Numbered from the stretch's first letter, positions 6,760 to 14,206 are shown. The stretch: 14,346 bases of DNA from Betaproteobacteria bacterium (GCA_025356695.1 JANXSE010000231.1:1-14346); one strand, 5' to 3'. Notes: generated by a model from the letters alone, not told the origin. Program-made: numbers and translations.

Positions 6760-7761
6760 ATGCCGTTGTTTCGTTTTACCGCCGCGGTAATTTGCGCAGC
6801 TGTCTGCCTGTTTGTGACAGACACGACGAACGCACAGGTCACCGCGCCGGCCGCATCGCCGCCCGCATCTCCGCCCGCATCTCCGCCCTATCCGTCAAAA
6901 CTGATCCGCATCGTCACCGCCGCAACCGGCAGCGCCAACGACTGGGGTTCGCGCGTGCTCGCGCAGGAATTGACCGCCAGTATGGGCCAGCAGGTGATCG
7001 TCGAAAATCGCGCCGGCCTCAGCATGGAGTACGTCGCCAAATCGCCGCCCGACGGCCACACCATCCTCGGCTACGGCAGCGCAGCGTGGCTCACCCAGTT
7101 TCTGCGCGACGGTGTGACCTGGGATGCGGCGCGCGACTATGCGCCGGTCACACTGGCGATGAGCGCGCCGAACATCCTGGTCGTGCATCCATCGCTGCCG
7201 GTGAAATCGATGCGCGAACTGATCACGCTGGCGAAAGCGCGGCCGGGTCAGTTGAATTACGCCGCCGGCACCATAGGTGCTGCACCGCATCTGGCGAGCG
7301 AACTGTTCAACGCGATGGCCGGCGTCAACATCGTGCGCATCGCCTACAAAGGCACCGGGCCATCGGTGATCGCGCTGATCGGCGGCGAAGTGCATATGAT
7401 GTTCGCCGGCACCGGTTCGATCAATCCGCATATCAAGACCGGCAAAGTGCGCGCGCTCGCCGTCACCAGCCTCAAACCGTCGGCGCTGGCGCCCGGCCTG
7501 CCGACCATCGACTCGATGCTGCCCGGCTACGAATCGACTTCTATGCTCGCGATCTTTGTGCCGGCGAAGACGCCGCCGGTGATCGTAGCCCGCCTGCAGC
7601 AGGAGATCGCGCGCGCGGTGCACAAGCCCGAGGTCAAGGAACTGCTGTTCAACGCCGGCGTCGACAGCAACGGAACTTCAACCGAGGACTTCGCGGCGTT
7701 CGTCAAAGCGGACACGCTGCGCATGGGCGAAGTCATCCGCAAAGCCGGCATTCGAGAATAA
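6760..7761 (+). CDS. Bug/TctC-family substrate-binding protein (first copy of the operon pair)
   Basis: 333 residues with an N-terminal signal peptide (LFRFTAAVICAAVCLFV core) followed by a proline-rich linker of three PPAS units. The ligand loop reads ATGSANDWGSR (D61) where most Bug proteins have GGxxD; the copy at 9271 shares this variant. Other family marks: QQVIVENRAG, VVHPSLPVKS, KARPGQLNYAAG, AYKGTGPSVIALIGGEV, and a C-terminal RKAGIRE. GAGGAG lies only 2 bases before the ATG at 6760; the TTG two codons later (6766) has better spacing and may be the real start. It is first in an operon with the flavoprotein 25 bases downstream, which suggests it captures the substrate that enzyme oxidises (inference). 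Confidence 0.9.
   Translation: MPLFRFTAAVICAAVCLFVTDTTNAQVTAPAASPPASPPASPPYPSKLIRIVTAATGSANDWGSRVLAQELTASMGQQVIVENRAGLSMEYVAKSPPDGHTILGYGSAAWLTQFLRDGVTWDAARDYAPVTLAMSAPNILVVHPSLPVKSMRELITLAKARPGQLNYAAGTIGAAPHLASELFNAMAGVNIVRIAYKGTGPSVIALIGGEVHMMFAGTGSINPHIKTGKVRALAVTSLKPSALAPGLPTIDSMLPGYESTSMLAIFVPAKTPPVIVARLQQEIARAVHKPEVKELLFNAGVDSNGTSTEDFAAFVKADTLRMGEVIRKAGIRE
6853..6888 (+). repeat. Three tandem 12-bp repeats encoding a Pro-rich linker
   Basis: Units GCATCGCCGCCC, GCATCTCCGCCC and GCATCTCCGCCC are adjacent and encode repeats of A-S-P-P between the signal peptide and the binding domain. The paralog at 9271 lacks them. A short tandem run of this type can change length by slippage. Confidence 0.85.
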
Positions 7762-7786
7762 CGTTTAACCCTAGAAGGAAAGCAAG

Positions 7787-9268
7787 ATGGCAGACCAGGA
7801 ACACCATTACGACGTGCTGATCGTCGGCGGCGGCAACGCCGCATGCTGCGCGGCGCACGCCGCGCTGGAAAAAACCTCCAGCGTCGCCATCATCGAGAAA
7901 TCGACGCTGCGCGACCGCGGCGGCAACAGCGCGATGACCGGCCACATCCGCTTCGTCTTCAACGGCATCGAAGACCTGCGCCCGCTGGTGCGCGGCATGT
8001 CGGATGACGAACTGCGCAAGCTGCTCGACTGCGGCCTGCCGCATCGCACCGAAGCCGAGGTGTGGGACGAACTCATGCGCGTCACCAACAACCAGAGCGA
8101 TCAGGAACTCTTGCAGGTGCACGTCACCGAATCGCTGAAGACCGTGCAGTGGCTGGCGAGCAAAGGCCACGACTGGGTGCCGGCGAGCATGACCAATGAC
8201 AACGTGCTGACCATGAACGGAGGCGGCGCCGGCCTGCAAAAACGCAACTTCGCGATTCTGGAAAAAGCCAAAGTCGCGTTTCACTACGAAACCGCCGCGG
8301 TCGAGTTGATTCAGAACCAACAGGGACGCGTGATCGGCGTCACGGCGCTGACGCCGCAGGGCTTTGCGAAGTTCTTTGCAAAATCGGTGGTACTGGCCTG
8401 CGGCAGCTTCGAAGCCAACGCCGAAATGCGCGCGCGCTACCTCGGCCCCGGCTGGGATATGGTGCATGTGCGCGGCGTGCCGTTCAACACCGGCGATGGA
8501 TTGAAGATGGCAATGGATATCGGCGCCATGCCGCACGGTAGCTGGAGCACCTGCCACGCTTCGCCGCAGGATATCGCGCTGCCGAAGTTCACCGTGCCGA
8601 GCGTGCATGTGCACGGCGACAGCCTGAACCGCTATATGTATCCGTACGGCATCATGGTCAATCAGAACGGCGAGCGCTTCATCGACGAAGTGTGGGAGAC
8701 GCGCGGGCGCACCTACGCGAGCATGGGCCGCGCAATTCTGTCGCAACCGGGCGGTGTCGCGTATCAGATTCTCGATGCCAAGATCCGCAAGATGGAGCTC
8801 TACACCTCGAACTATCGCAAAGCCACGCACGCCAAAGCCGACACGCTGGAAAAACTCGGCGAAGAACTCGGCATCAACGTGCCGAATTTCGTCAAGACCG
8901 TGCGCGAATTCAACGCCGCGGTGCTGCCCGGTAAATACGATCCCGACCGCCACAAACTCGACGGCAAGGGCACCCAGGGGATTTATCCGCCGAAATCGAA
9001 CTATGCGCTCGAAATCGACGAAGGTCCTTTCGAAGCGTGGCCGGTGCGTTGCGGTATCACCTTCGCTTTCGGCGGGCTCAAGATCGAGGCGAAAACCGGC
9101 CAGGTGCAGCACGTCGCCGGGCGACCGATCCCGGGGCTCTATGCGGCAGGCGAAATGGTCGGCGGTCTGTTCGTCGGCGGTTACGGCTCGGGCTCGGGCA
9201 TGATGTCGGGCGCGACCTTCGGGCGCGTTGCCGGCAACGCGTCGGGGCTGGCCGCGGTGCAGAGCTAA
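7787..9268 (+). CDS. FAD-dependent dehydrogenase, TcuA/fumarate-reductase flavoprotein-like
   Basis: 493 residues of the FAD-binding 2 family. Residues 10-17 (VLIVGGGN) form the dinucleotide-binding loop. R44-G-G-N-S48 is typical of tricarballylate dehydrogenase-type proteins. PFNTGDGLKMAMDIGA and the C-terminal GLYAAGEMVGG (about 450-459), then VGGYGSGSGMMSGATFGR, complete the FAD fold. Relatives oxidise tricarballylate, or reduce fumarate or 3-oxosteroid-type double bonds. Here there is no signal peptide, heme domain or iron-sulfur partner, so it is a cytoplasmic single-subunit enzyme. AAGGAAAG precedes the ATG. It sits between two paralogous Bug receptors (25 bases after one, 2 before the next), so a carboxylate taken up by them is the likely substrate. 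I do not use the name tcuA because TcuB/TcuC partners are absent. Confidence 0.88.
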   Translation: MADQEHHYDVLIVGGGNAACCAAHAALEKTSSVAIIEKSTLRDRGGNSAMTGHIRFVFNGIEDLRPLVRGMSDDELRKLLDCGLPHRTEAEVWDELMRVTNNQSDQELLQVHVTESLKTVQWLASKGHDWVPASMTNDNVLTMNGGGAGLQKRNFAILEKAKVAFHYETAAVELIQNQQGRVIGVTALTPQGFAKFFAKSVVLACGSFEANAEMRARYLGPGWDMVHVRGVPFNTGDGLKMAMDIGAMPHGSWSTCHASPQDIALPKFTVPSVHVHGDSLNRYMYPYGIMVNQNGERFIDEVWETRGRTYASMGRAILSQPGGVAYQILDAKIRKMELYTSNYRKATHAKADTLEKLGEELGINVPNFVKTVREFNAAVLPGKYDPDRHKLDGKGTQGIYPPKSNYALEIDEGPFEAWPVRCGITFAFGGLKIEAKTGQVQHVAGRPIPGLYAAGEMVGGLFVGGYGSGSGMMSGATFGRVAGNASGLAAVQS

Positions 9269-9270
9269 CC

Positions 9271-10215
9271 ATGCTGCGCGTTCGGATTTTTTTATTCGCG
9301 ATCGCCGCGTCGCTCGCCGCAGCGCCGGTGTTCGCGCAAAACTTCCCGAACAAAGTCATCCGTATCGTCACCGCTTCACCCGGCAGCACCAACGACTGGG
9401 GCGCCCGGTTGATCGCGCAGGAGATGACAAAAAGCATGGGCCAGCAGGTGATCGTCGAGAACCGCGGCGGGTTATCAGTCGAGTACACCGCGAAGTCGCC
9501 GGCCGACGGTTACACGCTGATGTTCTACGGCAACACCGTCTGGCTGCTGCCCTTCCTGCGTGAAAACGTCGGCTACGATCCGCTGCGCGACCTGGCGCCG
9601 GTCACACTGGCAATCATTTCACCGATCATCGTCGTCGTGCATCCTTCGGTACCGGTGCGCTCGATCAAAGAATTAATTGCGTTCGCCAAAGCCAGGCCGG
9701 GGCAGCTCAACTACGCTTCAGGCACGATAGGCGCCTCGCCGCATCTGGCCACAGAACTCTTCAAAGCGATGACACGCACCGACCTCGTACGCATTCCGTA
9801 CAAGGGCACCGGCCCGTCGGTGATCGCGCTGGTCGGCGGTGAAGCGCATCTGATGTTCACTGCACTCGGTTCGGTTGCAACGCACCTGAAAACCAGCCGC
9901 TTGCGCGCGCTGGCGGTGGCGACCTCCAAACCGTCGGCGCTGGCGCCTGAATTGCCGACTGTCGCCTCGACAGTGCCGGGCTATGAAGCGCTATCGATCA
10001 TCGGCATGTTCGCGCCGGCCAAAACGCCGACCGCCATCGTCAATCAGTTGCAGCAGGAAATCGCGCGCGGCATCAACCGCCCCGAGGTCAAGGAGTTGTT
10101 CACCAATGCCGGCGTCGAGGTCATCGCCAGCACGCCTGACGAATTTACCAACGTGATCAAATCCGAAATGTCACGCCTCGGCAAAGTCATCAAGGACGCC
10201 GGTATCCACGAATAA
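9271..10215 (+). CDS. Bug/TctC-family substrate-binding protein (second copy of the operon pair)
   Basis: 314 residues from the ATG at 9271, which opens on a signal peptide (LRVRIFLFAIAASLAA, cleavage after FAQ or VFA). The frame is open back to 9037, but that part overlaps the flavoprotein and is not signal-like. The ATG is 2 bases after the flavoprotein stop with no clear ribosome site, so translation is probably coupled. The protein aligns end to end with the Bug at 6760, sharing SMGQQVIVENR, KARPGQLNYA, YKGTGPSVIAL and KPSALAP and the unusual ligand loop SPGSTNDWGAR (D42). I estimate about 60% identity by eye. The two arose by duplication, and both may feed the intervening dehydrogenase with related ligands. 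Confidence 0.9.
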   Translation: MLRVRIFLFAIAASLAAAPVFAQNFPNKVIRIVTASPGSTNDWGARLIAQEMTKSMGQQVIVENRGGLSVEYTAKSPADGYTLMFYGNTVWLLPFLRENVGYDPLRDLAPVTLAIISPIIVVVHPSVPVRSIKELIAFAKARPGQLNYASGTIGASPHLATELFKAMTRTDLVRIPYKGTGPSVIALVGGEAHLMFTALGSVATHLKTSRLRALAVATSKPSALAPELPTVASTVPGYEALSIIGMFAPAKTPTAIVNQLQQEIARGINRPEVKELFTNAGVEVIASTPDEFTNVIKSEMSRLGKVIKDAGIHE

Positions 10216-10248
10216 CCGCGCGGCCGCACTTGCGGTGAACGGTTTTTT
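10214..10248 (+). terminator. Possible intrinsic terminator after the Bug-flavoprotein-Bug operon
   Basis: Outer AACCG (10214-10218) pairs with CGGTT (10240-10244), and inner CCGC/GCGG (10224-10227 with 10232-10235) encloses ACTT. The structure ends in six T (10243-10248). The stem is interrupted, so it is probably leaky. It overlaps the stop codon. Confidence 0.45.
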
Positions 10249-10284
10249 CGGGTTTGATGCCGGACTCGACACGAGGAATGCCCG

Positions 10285-11265
10285 ATGAAAACCACGAATA
10301 TTGTCTGCGCGTCATGCATTGCCGCGCTCGCCGCACCCGCCCTCGCACAGAAAACCGACGCGGCGGCAAATTTTCCCAGCCGCCCGATTCGCATCGTCGT
10401 CGGCTTCACGCCGGGCGGCCAGCCGGACATTTACGCGCGTTTCATTCAGGCCAAACTCGGCGAAGTACTGCATCAGCAGGTGGTGGTCGACAATCGCCCG
10501 GGTGCCGGCGGCATCATCGGCACGCAGATCGTCGTCGATGCGACACCCGACGGCCATACACTGCTCTCCGTTTCATCGGCGCATGTCACCTCACCCGCGG
10601 TGCGCGCGAAGATGCCCTACGACACGCTGAAGGATCTCGCCGGCATCACGCTGACGGCAAACGCGACCTATGTGCTGGCAGCGACGCCATCGCTCAACAT
10701 CAAAACGGTGCAGGAACTGATTGCATTGGCCAAAGCAAAACCGGGCCAGATCAATTTTTCCTCGGCAGGTTCGGGCAGCGGCACCCACTTCGCAGGTGAA
10801 ATGTTCAAGCAAAGCGCCGGCATCGATGTCGTGCACATTCCGTTCAAGGGGATACCCGAATCGCTCACCGATGTGATCAGCGGCCGCGTGCAGTTCACAA
10901 TGGCGCCGATTGCAAGCTCCGTCTCGCTGATCAAGGAAGGCCGTCTGCGCGCGCTCGGCGTCTCATCGAAAAAACGCTCGTCGCTATATCCGGAGTTGCC
11001 GACCATTGCCGAGCAGGGCATTACCGGTTTTGAGTGGGATTCCTGGGGCGGGCTATTGGCACCCGCGAAGACACCACGCGCCATCATCAACAAACTCAAC
11101 CGTGAAGTCGTGAAAATACTCGCCATGCCTGAGATCGTCGAAAAACTGCGCGCGCTCGGCGCCGAAGCAAACCCGACCACACCGGAAGAAATGGATGCCT
11201 ATGTCGCGCGCCAGCTGAAAACAGCAATGCAGCTGGCGAAAAAAGCCGGCGTCGAACCGCAATAG
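10285..11265 (+). CDS. Bug/TctC-family substrate-binding protein
   Basis: 326 residues. The signal peptide (MKTTNIVCASCIAALAAPA, cleavage near LAQ) is followed by a canonical Bug fold. The ligand loop GFTPGGQPDIYAR carries the usual GGxxD (D48), unlike the two upstream paralogs. Further marks: QQVVVDNRPGAGGIIGT, MPYDTLKDL, KAKPGQINFSSAGSGSGTHFAGEMFK, IPFKGIPESLTDVISGRVQF. The ATG has GAGGA 7 bases upstream. It follows the previous operon by 69 bases and a possible terminator, so it may have its own expression or depend on read-through. It converges on the minus-strand Bug gene with only 3 bases between stop codons. Divergence from the pair at 6760/9271 suggests a different ligand. Confidence 0.92.
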   Translation: MKTTNIVCASCIAALAAPALAQKTDAAANFPSRPIRIVVGFTPGGQPDIYARFIQAKLGEVLHQQVVVDNRPGAGGIIGTQIVVDATPDGHTLLSVSSAHVTSPAVRAKMPYDTLKDLAGITLTANATYVLAATPSLNIKTVQELIALAKAKPGQINFSSAGSGSGTHFAGEMFKQSAGIDVVHIPFKGIPESLTDVISGRVQFTMAPIASSVSLIKEGRLRALGVSSKKRSSLYPELPTIAEQGITGFEWDSWGGLLAPAKTPRAIINKLNREVVKILAMPEIVEKLRALGAEANPTTPEEMDAYVARQLKTAMQLAKKAGVEPQ

Positions 11266-11268
11266 TTT

Positions 11269-12222
11269 TTAATCGCCCTTGATGCCGGCCTCACGTATCA
11301 ACTTGCCCCACTTCACCATTTCGGCACCAATGAATGCCGTTGTCTCTTTTGGCGTCATCGTGCCGGCATCGAAGCCGCCATCGAACAAACGCGCTGCGAT
11401 ATCGGGCTGTTTGTAGACTGCGGCGAATTCCTTTTGTAGCTGCTCAACGATGCGCGCCGGTGTTTTCGCCGGCGCGAGCGCCGCAAACCAACCGTCAACG
11501 ATGTAGTCTTTTAATCCCGATTCGACGGCGGTCGGAATCTCCGGCGCAACCGGCGTGCGTTTGGCGCCGAGCACCGCAATCGCGCGCAGGCGGCCGCCTT
11601 TCACGAACGGCAAGGCCGCGCCCAGCGCCGTCGACAGCACCTGCACCTGCCCCGCCACCACCGCTGCGTTTGATGCGCCGGCGCCCTTGTACGGCACCGA
11701 AATCATTTCGACCGCGGCCATGCGCTTGAACAATTCCATGGCAAGGTGGCCGCTGGTGCCGATGCCCGAGGTACCATAAGCCAGCCCGCCGGATTTTGCT
11801 TTCGCCAGCGCAATCAATTCGCGCAGATTGTTGGCCGCCACCGCCGGATGCACCACCAGCACGTTGGGCTGCGAAGCAAGCACGGTGATGGCGGCAAAAT
11901 CCTGCGGTGTGCGGTACGGCAGCTTGTCGTAGAGAAACGGATTTGCCGCATAACCCAGCGCGACCACCAGCAGCGTATGGCCATCCGGATCGGACTTGGC
12001 GACGATTTCGCTGCCGATGATGCCGCCCGCGCCCGAACGATTGTCGATGACCAGCGGATGGCCCCAGCGTTCGGGCAGTTTCTGCGCCAGCAGGCGCGAC
12101 AGAATATCGAGCGCGCCGCCCGGTGTTGACGGCACGACGATGCGCACCGGGCGTTGCGGAAAGTCAGCGGCCTGCGCCGCCGCGCATACAGCAAGCAATA
12201 ACAACAAAACGGGTTTTTTCAC
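11269..12222 (-). CDS. Bug/TctC-family substrate-binding protein, divergent from the selenoprotein gene
   Basis: 317 residues from the GTG at 12222. That start has GGAGAA 6 bases upstream (12229-12234) and opens on a textbook signal peptide (VKKPVLLLLLAVCAAAQA, cleavage AQA|AD). The frame is open back to 12363, but those extra residues are not signal-like and would overlap the opposite gene's start. The ligand loop is VVPSTPGGALDILSR (D39). Other marks: DNRSGAGGIIGSEIV, LPYRTPQDFAAITVL, VVHPAVAANNL, KAKSGGLAYGTSGIGTSGHLAMELF, VPYKGAGASNAAVVAGQVQV, C-terminal EAGIKGD. It shares a 131-bp divergent promoter region with the selenoprotein gene, so the two may be co-regulated and functionally linked (inference). 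Confidence 0.92.
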   Translation of the reverse strand: MKKPVLLLLLAVCAAAQAADFPQRPVRIVVPSTPGGALDILSRLLAQKLPERWGHPLVIDNRSGAGGIIGSEIVAKSDPDGHTLLVVALGYAANPFLYDKLPYRTPQDFAAITVLASQPNVLVVHPAVAANNLRELIALAKAKSGGLAYGTSGIGTSGHLAMELFKRMAAVEMISVPYKGAGASNAAVVAGQVQVLSTALGAALPFVKGGRLRAIAVLGAKRTPVAPEIPTAVESGLKDYIVDGWFAALAPAKTPARIVEQLQKEFAAVYKQPDIAARLFDGGFDAGTMTPKETTAFIGAEMVKWGKLIREAGIKGD

Positions 12223-12256
12223 AGCGACTTCTCCGTTGATGACCGGTAGCGCCGGT

Positions 12257-12262
12257 ATTGTA
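12257..12262 (-). promoter_or_regulatory. Candidate -10 box for the minus-strand Bug gene
   Basis: TACAAT on the minus strand (5 of 6), 34 bases upstream of the GTG at 12222. No good -35 is visible. An ACCGG/CCGGT dyad with a 5-base spacer (12242-12256) lies immediately downstream and could be an operator or leader hairpin. Confidence 0.33.
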
Positions 12263-12289
12263 GCGCGCGCCTCGTAACAGATACGCCGG

Positions 12290-12318
12290 TTGCCCGTCGC
12301 CGCAAATTCGATTAAGTT
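12290..12318 (+). promoter_or_regulatory. Weak promoter candidate for the selenoprotein gene
   Basis: TTGCCC (12290-12295), a 17-base spacer and TAAGTT (12313-12318), 36 bases before the ATG at 12354. Both boxes are poor matches, but they lie in the only AT-rich part of the gap. Confidence 0.25.
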
Positions 12319-12353
12319 CGATCCATCCCGCATGCCGCACACCGGAGAAACAC

Positions 12354-13955
12354 ATGGCCGCAAACATCAACGTCTACGACCCGACCGCAGCCGCCGGCGA
12401 CGGCCCGCAACTCGCGCGCCGCACGCTGACGAGCCTCAAGGGCAAAACGGTCGGCTTTATCGACAACGCTAAACCGAACTTCAATTTTCTGGTTGAAGAC
12501 CTGAGCCGCGAATTGATGGAGAAACACGGTGTCAAGGCGGTGATCAAACAGCGCAAACGCGGCGCCTCGATACCCGCCGAAGAATCGATGATCCGGGAGA
12601 TCGCGGCGGCCTGCGACGTCGTCATCACCGGCTCCGGCGACTGAGGGGCCTGCACGTCGTGGAGTATCCACGACAATGCTGAAGTGACCAAACTAGGACC
12701 GCTCGCCGTCACCGTCTGTTCGAGCGCCTTCCTCAAACTCGGCCGCGCTCAGGCTGCGGCCTGCGATTTTCCCGATCTGCCGATCGCGGTGGTGCCGCAT
12801 CCGTTCAGCAACCGTTCGCGCGAACAGGTGCGCGAGCTCGCCGAAAAATGCGCCAACGACATCGTCCAACTGATCACCAGCGCCGGCGATACCGCTTCAA
12901 GCACGCGCACAACAAATGCAAAACGCGCGACAACCATCGAAGTCGCCAACGATCTCGCCGCCGTCAACGCGCTCTACATGCAAAAACGCTGGGGCGACGG
13001 CCTGCCGATCGTGCCGCCGACACCCGAGCGCGTGGACGCGATGCTGCGCGCCAACAAATGCAAAGCCGATGACGTCGTTGCGCGCGTAGCACCCGGTTTT
13101 GGCAGCGCCAGCGTCGAGCGCATCGCCATCAACGCGGTAATGGCAGGCTGCGAACCAGCGCATCTGCCGGTGCTGATTGCTGCAACCACAGCGGTCACCG
13201 GTCGCGAATTCAATCTCCAGGGCGTGCAAACCACCACCGATCCGGTCGCCGTCTGGCTGATCGTCAACGGCCCGGTGGCACAACAGCTCAATATGAACAG
13301 CGGCGCGAATTGCCTCGGCCAGGGCAACTGGGCCAACGCCACGCTAGGTCGCGCTTTGAGATTAATCCTGCAGAACATCGGCGGCGCCCTGCCCGGTGAA
13401 ATGGATCGCGCGACGCAAGGCCAACCCGGAAAGATCGCCTTCTGCTGCGCTGAAAACGAAAACGAAAATCCGTGGCAGCCGCTGCATGTCGAGCGCGGCT
13501 TCAAGCGCGAACAAAGCACCGTCACCGTGGTCGGCGCCGAAGGTACGATGAATATGCACAGCTATGGCAAAAACGCGGACGATATCCTGCGCGTGTTCGC
13601 CGACACCATGGCGCACGGGCCGAGCAACGAATACGTGCACGGCGGCGAGCCGTGGATCGTCTTGTCGCCCGAACACGCCGAGATCCTGCACGACGCCGGT
13701 TACAGCAAAGCCGACGTGCAGGCGAAATTATGGGAGCATTCGAAAATGAAAGCCGGCCGCATGACACCGGAGGACATGGGCCGCGCGCAGGCCTCGCGCA
13801 CAGCTGCATATGGCCCGATCGACGCCGACACACTGCTGACCATCGCACATACACCGAAAGACATCGCCATCATCGTCGCCGGCGGCCCCGGTGCGCATAC
13901 AGTTTACATTCCCTGCTTCGGCAATACGCGGTCGGTGACGCGTGCAATTGATTGA
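12354..13955 (+). CDS. UGSC-family selenoprotein with in-frame TGA (Sec97)
   Basis: One frame runs from the ATG at 12354 (GGAGA 5 bases upstream) to the TGA at 13953, 533 residues, if the TGA at 12642-12644 is read as selenocysteine. The first 96 residues and the part after the TGA form one UGSC domain: GFIDNAKPNFNFL (about 34-46), CDVVITGSGD (87-96), Sec97-G98-A99-C100-T-S-W-S-I-H-D, then LAVTVCSSAF. UGSC proteins carry Sec or Cys at this position in a U/C-G-S-C motif, presumably a redox centre paired with Cys100. From about residue 200 a second conserved region begins (RWGDGLPIVPPTPERV, 212-227; CC at 364-365; PCFGN near the end), commonly found with UGSC in long family members, as I recall. 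Its function is unknown. No signal peptide. It is divergent from a Bug gene and followed by two membrane-protein genes. Read conventionally, the second part has only a GTG (12684) with no ribosome site. Confidence 0.88.
12652..12679 (+). promoter_or_regulatory. Bacterial SECIS hairpin for Sec insertion
   Basis: A perfect 7-bp stem (GTCGTGG 12656-12662 with CCACGAC 12668-12674) closes a 5-base loop AGTAT whose second base is G. Below it, GCA (12652-12654) pairs with TGC (12677-12679) across a small 1x2 internal loop. The loop begins 18 bases after the TGA. This meets the usual bacterial SECIS description: a hairpin just downstream of the UGA, loop about 16-37 bases away, G in the first two loop positions. 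It would bind SelB during translation. It is also coding sequence (residues 99-109). Confidence 0.85.
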
Positions 13956-13981
13956 TCCTGCGCAAAAGCGGCGCGAAAAGC

Positions 13982-14206
13982 ATGCTTGAATTATTCGGTT
14001 TCACCACCGTCGCCGCCATGGTCACCATGTATGCACTAGAGGACCGCTCGCCGGGTTTTGTGTTCGGTTTCGCGGTGTCCTGCGCCGCTGCCTCGCTGTA
14101 TGCCGTCCTCATACAGTCGTGGCCGTTCGCTGCCGCTGAAGGCATCTGGGCAGTGATTGCCCTGCGGCGCTGGCTGCGCGTGCGCGCAAAACCGCCGGCT
14201 CGATAA
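13982..14206 (+). CDS. Small conserved membrane protein
   Basis: 74 residues from the ATG at 13982; the frame is open to a TTG at 13952, but that overlaps the selenoprotein stop and gives a charged non-membrane start. Three hydrophobic segments are visible (about 3-18, 26-44 and 47-60), with WPFAAAEGIWAVIALRRW near the C-terminus. This resembles small uncharacterised proteobacterial membrane proteins, and I do not recognise a named family. The ribosome site is weak (GAAAAG). It starts 26 bases after the selenoprotein gene and its TAA overlaps the next ATG (TAATG), so it belongs to the same operon. Function unknown. Confidence 0.7.
   Translation: MLELFGFTTVAAMVTMYALEDRSPGFVFGFAVSCAAASLYAVLIQSWPFAAAEGIWAVIALRRWLRVRAKPPAR

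Noticed and set aside
7733..9112. Long minus-strand open frame (459 codons) antisense to the flavoprotein
   Set aside because: GC-rich codon bias leaves the opposite strand open. The protein is His/Arg/Ala-rich without motifs, while the plus strand gives a complete FAD-binding enzyme.
9037..9270. N-terminal extension of the second Bug protein to 9037
   Set aside because: It overlaps the flavoprotein in another frame and is Arg-rich; the ATG at 9271 opens directly on a signal peptide.
12223..12363. N-terminal extension of the minus-strand Bug protein to 12363
   Set aside because: The extra residues are not signal-like and overlap the selenoprotein start. GTG 12222 has GGAGAA at proper spacing.
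12642..12644. TGA as a simple nonsense mutation or sequencing error
   Set aside because: The frame is intact on both sides, the position is exactly the Sec site of a known selenoprotein family, and a SECIS-type hairpin follows. A chance mutation would not bring the hairpin.
12684..13955. Independent gene starting at GTG 12684
   Set aside because: No ribosome site upstream, and the start lies inside the UGSC domain. The preceding 13 codons after the TGA (GACTSWSIHDNAE) are conserved-looking domain sequence.
13952..13981. TTG start at 13952 for the small membrane protein
   Set aside because: It overlaps the selenoprotein stop with no ribosome site and adds a charged stretch; ATG 13982 begins at the first membrane segment.
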